DNA of 64,000 nt from Buddleja alternifolia (lineage: Eukaryota; Streptophyta; Magnoliopsida; Lamiales; Scrophulariaceae), in NCBI GenBank assembly GCA_019426215.1, contig CM033397.1, positions 29,886,480-29,950,479 on the forward strand, in the 5' to 3' direction. The notes under the pieces were generated by a model. That model was not told the DNA's origin, did not search any database, and saw only the letters and a program-made list of their open reading frames with translations. Of this stretch, positions 25,804 through 37,103 are shown piece by piece. The number at the start of each line of letters is the position of its first letter. The stretch's first letter is position 1. The translations under genes and the position numbers were made by a program.

Positions 25804-25815
25804 GCTCTGGTGCCA
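25804..25815 (-). promoter_or_regulatory. Primer binding site of deleted Copia element
   Basis: On the minus strand TGGCACCAGAGC directly follows the 5' LTR. It differs at two positions from the TGGTATCAGAGC used by most plant Copia elements, which pairs with initiator tRNA-Met. Confidence 0.85.
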
Positions 25816-27166
25816 TGTGAAGTTTCAGAGAGAAGACATTACATGGAAGAAAATATATTATTGATAATAATGAATGATAATTAATTACAAAAAAAGGAAA
25901 ATTATATATAAATACAACCTCTACAATAGGTGGTAAAATAGACAACTGTCGCTAATCAAACTAACAATATCTATATTATTATAAAAGTGTAGATCTTGTT
26001 GGAGTTTCTTCCAATTGTGGAATGACATTGGTACCCTTAATTAAGTAAACTTATTAATAGATTAATATTATTATTTCTATTAATAAATTAAATACAAATT
26101 ACATGCAATAATGGTGGATGAGAAATAAGTTGAAAGATCGTGTGGGCATTTCAGTTACTATCAATTAAGGATAACAAATATTATGCAGTAACGAAAGAAG
26201 CTAAGTGGGCATGTGGCCTTTCACCTACAACCGCCATAATTATTGGTTTGCCATTTGAAATCATTATTTTACACAAATGTTCACTCTTTAACCTTTCAAT
26301 TAATAATCTGACCAATGCAAATATGTGCATATACCAGTAAGCAACTAGAGCATTCATTTTTCACCAATCTGGAAATTGAAAAAAGGTACATGTACCTATC
26401 ATCTTGGAGCAAATTCATTTTTTTTTTCAACTTGATTGAAAATTCTGAAGGTAATTTTATATTGTTTCAAGTATCATGTAACGCAACGGCCTTCACAGAC
26501 ACTTGTCGATCTCATAATGATGTGACACCATTGTAGGATAGAAGATCCACTCCGCTGTTTTTCGAATGGCTACAAGGGTCAATTAATCTGATGTCATAAT
26601 GTCAAATGAAATAGTAGCTATTAATAGTTTCATATTTTATTTTATTTTATTTTGGCTAAAATTTAGAGTTTCATTTTTAAAACTATCATTTCAATGCAGA
26701 TTATGTGATCATATTTATCGACGTAAACTTGCTAAAGGACTGCAAAAGTGATTAATTCCATGATGAATCTTATAGTATATCTATGTACTGTCAAGCTAAA
26801 AAGCTTGGCTTGTTAGGTTTTTATGGGAAATGTACATATTGATTTTTAGTTTTACCCAATTCAAACTTTTCTAATGATCAAGTCCTTAGTATTATCCTCA
26901 ATTTATGTGAAAATTTTATATATTTTTTAGATATATACCTTCTGGATTGTGTTAACATGGACATTTTCTTAAATGTTCTCTTACTTCTAAGGTTCCCTTT
27001 TTAAATTTTTTTAAGGGTGCCTCAAACTTTAAAGGTTTAGTAAGAAACAATGACTTTGTTTTATGTTTGAAAATTGACATTTTGATGGAAATGGGGCATG
27101 AATATTTTCCTTCCAAGGACTTTTATCTAGAAATTGAGATTCTGTATCCAACAAAATACTAAATCC

Positions 27167-27245
27167 ATGTACTGTCAAGCTAAAAAGCTTGGCATGTTAG
27201 GTTTTATGTGAAATGTACATGTTCATTTTTAGCTTGACAGTACAT
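27167..27245. repeat. Perfect 20-bp-arm hairpin inside Helitron, plus diverged copy
   Basis: Arms 27167-27186 (ATGTACTGTCAAGCTAAAAA) and 27226-27245 are exact reverse complements separated by 39 bases. A diverged copy at about 26783-26852 keeps the left arm but has a broken right arm. It is either a tiny MITE or a structured repeat. A small-RNA precursor is conceivable but unsupported. Confidence 0.75.
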
Positions 27246-27599
27246 AAATAATAAATCTGTGAGAAGAAAAAATCATAACTTTGTACATCATAAATAAAGA
27301 TGAGACTGATGGTAGATGATGATCTTAATAGTTATATTAATTTTGAATAAATTGATAAGACGAATGCAACAAAAGAAAAATGATGTAAAATAAAAAGTCC
27401 TGAAAAGCAGGAGGAATTTAAGCTCGAGCTCGAATCGTTTACTCTCTTATATACAATGGATGAAATGTAAGAAAATTAATATATTTTCTAAAGTTAATTT
27501 GAAGACTTTTCTTTACTACAGTTAGAAATGAAATTTCCAGGCTCGACAAGCCTAATTTTTTAAGTCTCGAGCTCAAACTTGAAGTAGATGAGTCGAGCT

Positions 27600-28755
27600 T
27601 AGGGATGGCAACGGACCGGTTCCGAGTCGGTTTTTGAGGACTCGGAACCAGAACCACTTATTGAAGGACCCGGAACCGCCAGGACCCGGAACCTCTAGAC
27701 TCGCGGGTACCCTTTTTTATACTACCACTTGCGGGTACCCGCAAGAACCGGAACCGTGAGACTTGCTGGTACCCGCGAGTTTGGAACCGGAACCGAAACC
27801 GCAAGACTCTTTTTTTTTTGGGCTAGAGTTTTTCCCTTTTTCTTTTCCTTTTTTTGTATTTTTTCTTCTTTTTCACTACTTTTTCTTCTATACGTTCACC
27901 GGAACCGCAAGACCCCTTTATTTTTTGGCTAGAGTTTTACCTTTTTTCTTTTCCATTTTTTTTGTATTTTTTCTTCTTTTTTATTACTTTTTCTTTTATA
28001 CGTTCTCCATATGTATGTAAATAATATTATAACAAAAAATAATAATAAATGCAACTAAATGTATATATTATTTATTGTTCACATTTATCCACAACTACTG
28101 CAAATTTGAGTTAAAAAAATTCTCGTCATTAAGTCTCTAATCTCTATAGGTATGTACTTGAGCTAGAGTGACTTATGTAGTAACATTAGAAGATTTAAGC
28201 GTCGAATCAAGAGCAATTTTTGGCATTTTTTGGTAATGCAAAGAAATACTCTCGTGTGTTTCCTAATAATAACCAATTCAAACCATTAACATTTGTTCCT
28301 TGCAAACACGGACATATAACTGAATACGAATCCAGAACACAGCTCATTATCCCATAAAATCCTGTGCAAATATTTCATTTGTTCTATCACATCACCAAGC
28401 TTCTATACACGTTCTAATAAATTCAACATTTATTTACAAGTGTAGTTAAACATACACAAACAAATTTTACCAGTAAATCATATAACACATTTCATATCCA
28501 ATCACAGCAAAACCGCATCAGATGAACAAACTAAAGATCGTAAATATTCTAGACCAAAATAATCAAATGATAACTCACTGAAAAAATTTAAACAATCTTG
28601 AATAATTACAGAGAAAAAAAATGGTTCCGGGTCGGTTCCGTGTTGAAACCGGAACCGCTAGGACTTGTTAAACTGGAACCAGATCCAGTTAGAAACGGGA
28701 GAACCGGAACCGCCGGGGCGTTTCCGGGTCCAATCCGGAACCGTTGCCATCCCTA
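27600..28755. mobile_element. Non-autonomous hAT element inside Helitron (1,156 bp)
   Basis: Ends tagggatggcaacgg and ccgttgccatcccta are inverted repeats, followed inward by multiple ggaacc/ggttcc words. A perfect 8-bp target duplication gtcgagct (27592-27599 and 28756-28763) gives the hAT superfamily. No transposase remains. Two similar T-rich tracts with ttttttgtattttttcttc at about 27850 and 27955 form an internal direct repeat. Confidence 0.92.
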
Positions 28756-29236
28756 GTCGAGCTCGAGTTTGAAGTAAATGTCAGATAATTATTTTATAGT
28801 GTTCAATATAATTTAATAAAAGTTCCAATTATGGACAATTTTTAAATTCAAATAATGTACTTTTATATAGTGTGCATATAATTGAAGGTGAGATTATTAG
28901 ATTTGAGAAACTTAAGCATATTTATCGGCCACATTTACCTATTAAAAATTGAAAAGAAAAATTAGAGAAAAGAAAATATACAGGCAGAACAACAAAGGAA
29001 AAGATACTTCACTAAATTGTACATCTTTATTGTCTATTTTTTCTATTTAGGATTTATTGTTTTTAAGTGAAAGCCTATTAAGGTATAAATATAATAGAAT
29101 TAGGCAATGCTTTTTAATTATGAAAGAAATTCAAAAAATAGATAATGCTTGAATTGTTGGATTGAGTATTTTCATTTTCAAATTACTGTTTCGATCCTTA
29201 ATCTCTTCACGATTCTTATATGTGTGCGTGTATGTG

Positions 29237-29239
<3 letters not shown>

Positions 29240-29284
<45 letters not shown>
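29240..29284. repeat. (TA)n-(CA)n microsatellite
   Basis: About 17 TA units followed by a short CA run, inside the Helitron. Confidence 0.95.
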
Positions 29285-29285
<1 letters not shown>

Positions 29286-29986
29286 GTAAAAGGTATATGT
29301 CAATTGTATACATAAGGTTAAGAAATTAGGAATCCGAGTAAATTGGCTTTCACTGTCTGATTAGGCTTTCGTCAAATGGAGAATTCGAAACAAATCTATG
29401 CAACTTTATGAGTTGTAAGTATTACAATAATGATGAAAGATGTCTTTATTCGATATTCTTTGAAGTCTTTCGAAATGTTTGGCATTTAAAATTATGCCTA
29501 ATAGAAAAGAAAGACATAATAACTTAAGAACTTGTATATAATCATATATATGAACATTTTCTGGAGAGGTATCAAGAACTGTTATTATGTTTGATAAGCA
29601 TTTTCTATATGAAACCTTATGGTTGATCTTTTATTTATTGTTTTACATATAAAAATAAATAGTGGATGTCTGCAGGTTGATCCTACCTATCTCCATAAAA
29701 ATTGTATTGAGATCATTGTTTGCTAGATTTTTGTAGAAACAATGGTTGTTATAGATGAGCATGACTTGGTGAAAATGTAGATGGATTTGTAGAAAATGAA
29801 AGAACTTAACTGATGTTAAGGTCACGTTAGTTTGGGAAAAAAGTGCTGAGTATCGAGCATTTTTCACTAATAGAGAAATATTTATGGGTATCCAATGAAT
29901 GAGGATTGATCATGAGACAACAAGGTATATGACGACTATGTTTAGCCGTTTGGCATAGCTCTTTGATAATCTAAGAGGGTGTTTGG

Positions 29987-30251
29987 CTAAACTTATCCAA
30001 AACATCTTATAAGCTCCTCCATCTTATAAGATGTTTTAGGAGCTTATAAGATGTAACATCTTATAAAATGTTTTAAAAAAAGGTGGTGTTGTGTTACTTT
30101 TTTAAAAACAGCTTATAAGACTCAAACATCTTATTTTTTGGTCTTATAAGTTGTTTTTTTAGAAATATTACCAAACAAATTTATAGAGCTTATAAGCTCT
30201 AAAACACCTTATAAGATGTTTAGAGGAGCTTATAAGCTTAGCCATACACCC
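29987..30251. mobile_element. hAT-like MITE inside Helitron (265 bp)
   Basis: Ends gggtgtttggctaaactta and taagcttagccatacaccc are inverted. Repeated cttataag words fill the element. It is flanked by tctaaga on both sides (29980-29986 and 30252-30258); the eighth base differs. This is a common form of plant MITE. Confidence 0.83.
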
Positions 30252-30729
30252 TCTAAGAGCATATTCGTACAAAAGTATTTATGAAAAAATCGAACCTAAA
30301 ATTGTAGTTTGTCAAACACTACGATGTTTAGTTTATTGAAAAATAGCCTATATATGTGAAGGTACAAATAAAGCTACTTTATAGGCTAATGTAAAAACGA
30401 CCTAACCCTTCTTTTTTTTTTTTGAAACCAGCTAAAATGAAGGACATATACTAAGAACATGTCCATGTTTTGTAGATATTATACAAAATTTCTGTTTAAA
30501 ATGTGAAGATATTTTTAGAGCAATTATTGACTAAATAGAAGAAATCTAATTCAACCTAAAAACATTTTTTTGTACAGTCATAATATAACTCTGCTACTTG
30601 TAATAAAAAAAACTAAACAAGATCGATAATATTTGAAATAGCTAAATTAGATATTGATAAGTTTTATGTCATGCATGATAGAATTATTTTTTAATATTTC
30701 GAGATCTTTTACTATATAAAAATGATTTC

Positions 30730-30747
30730 CACGTGCGAATGCACGTG
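30730..30747 (+). terminator. Helitron 3' terminal hairpin
   Basis: Seven-base-pair stem CACGTGC/GCACGTG with loop GAAT, 14 bases upstream of the CTAG end. In Helitrons this structure marks the end of rolling-circle transfer. Confidence 0.92.
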
Positions 30748-30794
30748 CCTTTTATAACTAGTAATACATAAGGGTATAAAAGAGATTTCTAACA

Positions 30795-31565
30795 CATGTC
30801 ACAAAAATCCAACGAAATAAAATTAACCGTTCAAAATCTTGCATATATTAATGTCAACCAATTTTGACATGAGTAGTTTAAAATCATCCCGAATCTCAAT
30901 TGTTACTATTATTTATCAGAGTGAATTCTTCAACTCCAAGAACCGTGAAAATTTCTAAGCACACAATTCAAGTTGTAAATTCGACATTAACTTTGAATTA
31001 GAAATAGAATTTATAATAATATATGGTGTCATTTAATGATGTTGTCATTAGTCAAGCAAATAAGCAGTTCAAGATGCATCGGCATGTTCGTTCATGACAT
31101 GAGATTATAAGAATAAATTAATCTCCATATTCTCTTTCTCACACATATATGAAAGCTTTAACCCCCAAAGTTCCAAGTAAGGATATTATAACAATACTAC
31201 AAAATTCAAACATGTAAAGAACAATTTTTCAAGCATACTTCACTAAGTTTATCTTAGTCTAAATACACAATTAATGAAATACTAAATCAAGAAAGAGATT
31301 TGAAACTTTGACGGCAGAGATTCACATTATCGTTAGCTCTTACTTTGCGAATATAATGACCTCTTATTCCATCAAATATGTTATGTTGCATTTAATTTTT
31401 CTTTTTCTTTTTCCGACAATGATATTTGTGATTGAAAACTTGTATGATGTCTTCTCGGTGATAGACTTATAATTCAACTTTCATAAAATAATTTCATCTA
31501 ATCATAGGAATATATACCACGTTCCAAATAGAGATTGCTATCATAATTCAATCTACCTTTTGGAT
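30795..31565. other. Internal non-coding part of LARD-like element (right portion)
   Basis: Sequence between the Copia target duplication and the right LTR-like repeat. No frame or motif of a retrotransposon protein is visible. Confidence 0.4.
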
Positions 31566-32191
31566 TGTAAGATTTATTAGACATAAATCACATTAATATA
31601 ATTAAATTCAAAATGCAAATACGATAAATTAAATTGAAAGTGAAAAGAAAAACTTATCAAGTAGGACCGAGGCGTGCAAAGCACTGTCCTAAAAAGTAGA
31701 TTTTCGCCCTTCGAAGTCAATGACTCTGTGCAATAGACCACTGAAGGTCTACCCCTAGGATTCAACATCCTATCCCACCACACGTGCACACGAGTTGATG
31801 AGAATTTAGTAGAGCAACTCTTAATTAGTTCTCTCCAATAGGGACGCGTAACTAGGGATAAAGATTGATATAAAATATAATAGGAAATATATACTTTGCT
31901 TTACGGACAGCTAGTGAGGAAATGTATAAAAATGGAGGGCCCAAGTAGTGAATGGAAATAATAAGAAGGATTTTGGTTCCAATTGTTCTCTTCAATGAAA
32001 GAAATATGTGTGGTATATATAAACAGTTTTTCACACGTGAAAGTTGACCAATGCAAGCTTCATGGAGATATGAAAGGCAAATCCAACTTCGTAGGATATC
32101 AAACGGCTAATTGAATTATGGAAATTAGCTTAATCAAATTTTGTCAGATCCCATAATTAAAGAAATAAATTAAATTAGATACTTTCTAATT
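31566..32191 (-). repeat. Right LTR-like repeat of LARD-like element (outer end missing)
   Basis: Starts TGTAAGATTTATT and runs parallel to 19351-19975. Similarity stops after ctttctaatt, about 30 bp short of the CCAACA end seen in the left copy. It contains a TATA-like gtatatataaac at about 32012-32023 in the part deleted from the left copy. Confidence 0.7.
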
Positions 32192-32677
32192 GTTCACATG
32201 ATTTCGTAGGGAGAATAGACACTTTGGAATAATTATACAAACGTGACTAATGACTATGCTTCAACCACCAGTACTCAGCTCGTTCAGCTCCTCAAAACTG
32301 ATAATTTGCTTAGTGTATTATTTGATATCTCATTAGGCCGTCCAAAATAATTTTTGTGACTTGAGGTATAGAAAACTTGCCCTTGAGTTTTGAATCAATA
32401 AATTCTTCCAATTCGCATGACTCAGCTGCCATTCTATGGAGCTTCAGAGCTTTTGCTTGCCAGAAAGTAGTTAGGGGATGATAAATTCATGTGATAACAT
32501 CTTATTCATTTCGATTTTATCTATAAAATGATATGGTTCAGCTCCAATTTTAAGATTTTGAGTAGCCTCCAAGTGTTTGATTGAAGTTCTCAAAGAATTA
32601 TGTTAAAAGTCATTGTTCACCAACGGAAGTGTGCCTGACACGTGCTAATTCGTCAATTTTTGGATGGTAATTTCACC
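32192..32677. other. Unassigned intergenic DNA
   Basis: Mixed composition, no coding frame longer than chance, no bounded repeat found. Confidence 0.4.
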
Positions 32678-33095
32678 CACTACAACAAAAAGTAATATTA
32701 GTGGCAATCTTCAAATTGTCACTAAATATATATAATTAGTGACAATAATTTTTTGCATTGTCACAATAAGCATTTATACTGACAAGAGTTTTTTTAAAAT
32801 TATCACTATTAACAATTAGTGACACATATATAGTGACAACACAAATAGAAACAACTATAATTTTTGTTACAAAATTGTCACTATACATATGTCATTAATT
32901 GTCAATAATGACAATAATTTTCTTGTCATTAATTATCAAAAGTGGCAACTGTTATCCAAATATTATCACTATTAAACTTGTACGACATATTCTCATGACA
33001 AATCAAAAATTCTTATCACTAAAAATTTACAATTAGTGATGACTTTGATATTATCACTTAATATTTTGTCGCTAATATCTTAGATTTTTATAGTG
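32678..33095. mobile_element. CACTA-like MITE (418 bp)
   Basis: Starts CACTACAACAAAAAG and ends with tagtg (the right end read inverted gives CACTATAAAAATC). Flanks are acc and acg, a 3-bp duplication with one mismatch. It is filled with alternating agtgaca and tgtcact words, as subterminal repeats of CACTA elements are. Confidence 0.7.
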
Positions 33096-34540
33096 ACGTG
33101 GGATTGATATTGAGGTTTTGTTTAGAGTTATGTGACTAAATGTGATACACTCAATAACAACGGGACCAAAATTGAAACTAGTCTAATTTGTGGGACGAAA
33201 ACTGCAATATTTCCAAAGGAATTACAATTACACGACAAACGAATGCTATTATACATGTTGTTTGGGTAATAAATTTAGCCAAAACATGAACAAAAATTAT
33301 CCTAGTAAACTCACTGAACCATACCACCACATAATTTTCATCAACTCCACAGAATATCATTAGGTTGCATTTAGATGGAAGAACATATATAGATTTGAAA
33401 ACCATCATCGTGATCAAGACTTCAAATAGTCCATTTCACCTTCCTATTCCTTCTTGTGTTCAAAATTACATGTACAAGCCAAGCATACATAATCGATTTA
33501 TATAAAAGAAAATATTTTATATAATATGAAAAATGAGATGAACTCCGAATTGAATCAGACGATCGTAACAATGAAAATAAATAGCTCAAATTAAATGTCA
33601 AAGAATACAAGATTCATTTCAATATGTAATTATCTAAACAAAGTCAATTGATTTGTAACGCCGATTTAAAATCCTCAACTCTCAAATTCTTTATCCGAAC
33701 ACATAAATATAACATCGAACCTAATAATCAAACTTTTTCCCCTTAAAAGAAAACATATTCACTAACACTTTGAACATTATTTCACAACTCTCTCACAAAA
33801 AAACAAAAAAATACACTATTCTTAGTTTTTCACTTAAAATGTAAAAAATGAAACAGACTATCCATCCAATCGGGGCCAGGCGAAACTTAGCATTTTCTAC
33901 CTCTCAATAACAAATTTCACAACAAAGAAACGACCCAAATGCACAACTTGCCACTATGCATTAACATAACAATCCAAGAAAGTCAAGTGAAAACAGTGGC
34001 GATAGTGATGCGCAACAAAGCCACGAAATGACCCCTTTCTTTAGTGTTGGGGGGAGGGTGGGGGCCTGATTTACATTCACCAAACAAACAGAAACAGAAA
34101 CTAATAACACACAAGTGGAAACAGAAGCAACACCGTCCAGTCATTGTCTTTCACAAATACAGTTTTATTGATTCATTTTCTCCACATGGTCGGTGACAAG
34201 TCATTGATGTTCTCCTACTTATGGAACCAAAATCAAGCTGCATATCAACCCCCAATGGGAAAATAAGGCCAAGTCTCGTCTCCAACACAACAAATTTCAA
34301 CATTTTAGTCTCTTTTGTAAGGTTCACACTTTCATATCAGGTATAATGAGGATACATACTAATAAGATTTTAAGTCAACTGTATATGCTTACACTTTTGC
34401 TATTATGGTTCCCTAATGGCATTGTTGAAAACATGCACTCAAAGAAGTGCAAGATTACACGTTACAGTAGTCGTTCATTCGTTCTTGGTTCGTGCTGAAT
34501 CTCGAGATACATCCACTCCCTCAATATGTATAATCTTGGA
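33096..34540. other. Intergenic DNA
   Basis: No gene supported. Around 33830-34330 the text is less AT-biased (cggggccaggcgaaac, a G run near 34050) and looks like transcribed UTR, but no coding exon accompanies it. Confidence 0.35.
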
Positions 34541-35544
34541 GATCAGGGACCGAGCCAAGCTAAGGGGTAGCCGTAAAAAAAATGTTTTGAACTTAACCCC
34601 CCCAACCCCATATTAACCCTATAATATATTAAGATTAAAAAATATAAAGTTTTGACCCCTTCATTTCGTATTTGCCTCCCGACTCTATCTATGTTGGAGA
34701 TCAACGCCCTCCATCTAGTTGGACCTTCTTGTCGACTCCAAAAGGATGTCGAGTCTACGAGATGACCACCTCTACATAAATGGGCCCGCACATGCATGGG
34801 CATTGAGATATGAGATCTTTCGAAATTGACAAGCTCGAACACCCTCAAATCTAACTCCAATCCAGTAATACTAAAGTAGGGATAGAACCAATACCATACT
34901 AATAAGTACAACCTGAAGGTAGAGTTCGTCGCAATATAGTTACAAGTTCTGAGGGGGCCGATGGCACTTATCAACCAACACTTCCATGTATAGGATGTCC
35001 AAAACTATCTAAATGTAAAAATGTCACCGCCCTGTTTATGCTTAGAGACGCCGTTTTTGACAAGAATTTTCTCCTACGAGTCCCTTGGTTATGTAGGGGT
35101 GGTTAAGAGTGTTTCAAAATTAGTCCTCCGACAATTCAATCACTCGCTATATGGGGCTATTATAGACTGCACACATGAGAAGAGTTGGAACTTCCAGAGA
35201 CTCGAAGGTCGAAACAACCCAAGTACAACTTATGCTGAGAACGGTTAAGTATTCAACTCTCACTTGTAATCCCACAACAAAGGAACTAATGCATTAACAA
35301 CGTTCCGACAAATACTTTTTTTCTAGGGGGGCAGGGGATGTATATTATTATAGTCTTAAATTTAAGTAAGTGACAATATTATATACTCGTTCAATAATAT
35401 AAAACCAAAGCAACAATAATGGTGCTTCGAACTTCAGTAAATAAGAGGCCATCAGACAGTTAGATGTACATATATAGCACTAGAAAGAAACAGCTCAACT
35501 GCTAAAACCACACTGAGTTATAACTTATGAATATATGTAATATA
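34541..35544. other. Probable TE remnant, unclassified
   Basis: The words gggaccgagccaagctaagg at 34547 and the C-rich tract at 34597 resemble the terminal sequence of a common plant DNA-element family (ggacggagccag followed by a C-rich or G-rich tract). The other end could not be located. A 143-codon minus frame (34974-34543) has no recognisable domain and lies within this repeat-like DNA, so I do not call it a gene. Confidence 0.3.
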
Positions 35545-35563
35545 ATATATATATATATATATA
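35545..35563. repeat. (TA)n microsatellite
   Basis: Ten or so AT units downstream of the Dof gene. A second short (AT)n pair lies at about 35748-35775. Confidence 0.93.
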
Positions 35564-35926
35564 TCTATATATTTCTGCTTCTCTGATTCATCTTCTCCTG
35601 CATAAATAATCAACCAGACACAAGAAAAATATATTCAATTTAAAGTTCAGGGACAAGGCAATGAAAAGAGATCATATATATTTCAGATTGTTCCACACAT
35701 CTAATCTATAACAGACCCAAAAACATTTACACATAGCTCTCCATATATGATATATATATATATATGATATATATAAGCAAAAGCCATTGAATTGGCTTAT
35801 CAAAACGCCATTGGCTATGTTTCTGTAAACCCTAATATTCTTACATCTACCCCAATACTAATGTGTCAAACAACTCTAGCAAAAGTACCTTAGTAAATGT
35901 TAAATCTTGACCATCTTAAAAAGATT

Positions 35927-35940
35927 CCCCCCCCCCCCCC
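35927..35940. repeat. Poly(C) run just after the Dof stop codon
   Basis: Fourteen uninterrupted C on the plus strand, so a G run in the Dof 3' UTR beginning 9 bases after its stop codon. Length may vary or be affected by sequencing. Confidence 0.95.
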
Positions 35941-35948
35941 ATAATTCA

Positions 35949-36737
35949 TCACTTGAGCGCTTTGGCTGGTGTGGAAATAGCAAGTTCCGGCCAAGACAAA
36001 TAATCGCCGTCGCTTATGCCGCCTTCACCACCACCACCCATCTGCCACGTGTTGCAACCAGGAGACTCCCCGGGCACCACCGCAGCGCCACCGTCTACTC
36101 CACGCAGTTGCTCCATGGGCCAGTCAAGTACCCCGTTTTCATAACCCATACCCGGTCCAAGCCCGAGCCCGTACCCGCTAAAGGGCAAAATCCCACCACC
36201 CACACCCCCCATTTGTCCACTCCACCAACACCCCAAACTCCCAGATTTTGCCACGTCAGCACCGTTCAAGTCCACCGCAGCACGCTCCGTCGACCCGGAA
36301 CACAGACCCGGATCCGAAACAACCGGGTCGAGGGTTTGAGTCTGACCCGTGATATCATTATCAGTACTGCTGCAAGAAACGAAACTGGTGCTGTTACTGC
36401 TGGTGGTGGTGGCGATACGGGGGCGTTTGTTGGAGGAGGAGGCTTTGCGGGTTCCGCCGCCGACGGGGACGTTGCGCAAGGTGCCGCCGCGAGTCCAGTA
36501 GCGGCGGCAGGACTTGCAGAAGTGGCGGGGCTGGGAAAGGTTATAGTTGTTGTAGTAGCAGAACTTTGTGTTGGTGGAATCGCAGCGGGGGCACGGCAGC
36601 GGCTCCAGCTCCGGCGTCCGAGAGCCGAGTCTGGAAATCCGACGATCGGAGAATTCCGATGACATCTCCGGTGGTTTAGGTTGGTGTTTAGTTAAGGCGG
36701 GTTGAGGTGTGAAGGAAGTGTTGAGAAGCGAGTCCAT
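35949..36737 (-). CDS. Dof zinc-finger transcription factor (DOF3.4/DOF5.8-like)
   Basis: A single-exon, 262-residue plant-specific DNA-binding protein. The Dof domain spans about residues 47-99, with zinc ligands Cys49, Cys52, Cys74 and Cys77 (C-x2-C-x21-C-x2-C), [19 protein letters not shown] and [21 protein letters not shown]; such domains bind AAAG cores. A basic patch (SSNKRPR) follows as a likely nuclear signal. The rest is Ser/Thr-rich then Gly-rich, with a C-terminal block NTWQMGG...WPELAIS that resembles the tails of DOF3.4 (OBP1)-type proteins. The MSSEFSDRR segment at residue 25 matches where relatives begin, so translation could start at Met25, but the ATG at 36737 is in frame and closer to the TATA-like site. 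It appears intact. The 251-codon plus-strand frame over the same region is its antisense shadow. Confidence 0.95.
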   Translation of the reverse strand: MDSLLNTSFTPQPALTKHQPKPPEMSSEFSDRRISRLGSRTPELEPLPCPRCDSTNTKFCYYNNYNLSQPRHFCKSCRRYWTRGGTLRNVPVGGGTRKASSSNKRPRIATTTSSNSTSFVSCSSTDNDITGQTQTLDPVVSDPGLCSGSTERAAVDLNGADVAKSGSLGCWWSGQMGGVGGGILPFSGYGLGLGPGMGYENGVLDWPMEQLRGVDGGAAVVPGESPGCNTWQMGGGGEGGISDGDYLSWPELAISTPAKALK

Positions 36738-36811
36738 TAGGAAAGAGACAGATATATATATATTGAATGAAAGAGAGTGGGGAAGGGGGAATGGGTTTGC
36801 AAAGTGACTTC

Positions 36812-36861
36812 TATTATATACATGTCAGTACCATTAATTTTAGCTACCATTAATTTTAGCA
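36812..36861 (-). promoter_or_regulatory. Dof gene core promoter: TATA box and duplicated 15-mer
   Basis: On the minus strand TGTATATAATAG (36812-36823) is a good TATA box about 75 bases upstream of the ATG at 36737. That would give a 5' UTR of about 45 bases. Just upstream the 16-mer taccattaattttagc is present twice in tandem (36830-36845 and 36846-36861). Function is inferred from position only. Confidence 0.5.
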
Positions 36862-37103
36862 GGCTCTCGGCTCTATTGTACCCAAATATATTTTATAAAA
36901 AAAATGTTTATAATAAAAAAATTTAACATTAATAGCACTCAAGTGTATTTTACAAGAAGAGTCTATTATATTTATCATAAAATTGATAAATTATTTTATA
37001 AAATATATAAAAATTTATTGAATCGGGAGCGAGCTAAAATTTCCCATGTTTATAATTGTCAATAGATCAATAAGTTTTGTGAAATACATTTAAATGTGAT
37101 ACT
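36862..37103. other. Dof upstream region
   Basis: AT-rich promoter-distal DNA, nothing specific recognised. Confidence 0.35.

Larger units (their letters stand above)
25970..30761 (+). mobile_element. Non-autonomous Helitron (4,792 bp)
   Basis: Starts TCTATATTATTATAAAAG and ends AACTAG. It has a 3' hairpin at 30730-30747 (CACGTGC, loop GAAT, GCACGTG) 14 bases before the CTAG terminus. Inserted between A and T of the Copia LTR without target duplication; the intact LTR copy gives the empty site. TC start, CTRR end, hairpin and A^T insertion together define a Helitron. No Rep/helicase frame is visible, so it is non-autonomous. It contains a hAT element (27600-28755), a MITE (29987-30251), a 79-bp hairpin (27167-27245) and a (TA)n tract. 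Confidence 0.96.
23245..30794 (-). mobile_element. Copia retrotransposon, internally deleted, Helitron in its 5' LTR
   Basis: Minus-oriented LTR element with a 5-bp target duplication catgt (23240-23244 and 30795-30799). The LTRs are short: 186 bp on the left (23245-23430) and 187 bp on the right once the Helitron is removed (25816-25969 plus 30762-30794). The primer binding site touches the right LTR at 25804-25815 (TGGCACCAGAGC on the minus strand, close to the initiator-Met type). A polypurine tract touches the left LTR (23431-23442, ctccccctcaag on plus). Internally gag runs straight into RT and RNase H, without protease or integrase. By eye the LTRs differ at roughly 6% of sites. Confidence 0.95.
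25816..30794 (-). repeat. 5' LTR of deleted Copia element, split by Helitron
   Basis: LTR parts 25816-25969 (154 bp) and 30762-30794 (33 bp). The break lies between A (25969) and T (30762), the A^T target of Helitrons, and no target base is duplicated. The joined length is 187 bp against 186 bp for the other LTR. Confidence 0.93.
19351..32191 (-). mobile_element. Non-coding LTR element (LARD-like), nested by later TEs
   Basis: Two direct repeats of about 630 bp, 19351-21188 (with a MULE inside) and 31566-32191, are closely similar and have LTR features. The left copy starts TGTAGG and ends CCAACA. The sequence next to it (21189-21197, atcccccac) is a polypurine tract when read on the minus strand, so the element is minus-oriented. 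The right copy lacks its outer ~30 bp, so no target duplication can be checked. The internal part (21189-23239 and 30795-31565) has no recognisable gag or pol. A Copia element inserted at 23245. That the two repeats are LTRs of one element is inference. Confidence 0.6.

Noticed and set aside
27729..28020. Phe-rich plus-strand frames
   Set aside because: They are translations of T-rich internal repeats of the hAT element.
29643..29867. Captured gene fragment in the Helitron
   Set aside because: Exon-like composition was suspected on both strands, but no frame or known protein motif supports it.
34416..34616. 66-codon plus-strand frame
   Set aside because: Ends in repeat-like C-rich sequence and shows no family feature.
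34543..34974. 143-codon minus-strand frame
   Set aside because: No recognisable motif, atypical composition, and it lies in DNA that looks like a transposon remnant.
35907..36662. 251-codon plus-strand frame over the Dof gene
   Set aside because: It is the antisense of the Dof coding sequence, has low-complexity Gly/Ala and Thr/His tracts, and contains no domain.
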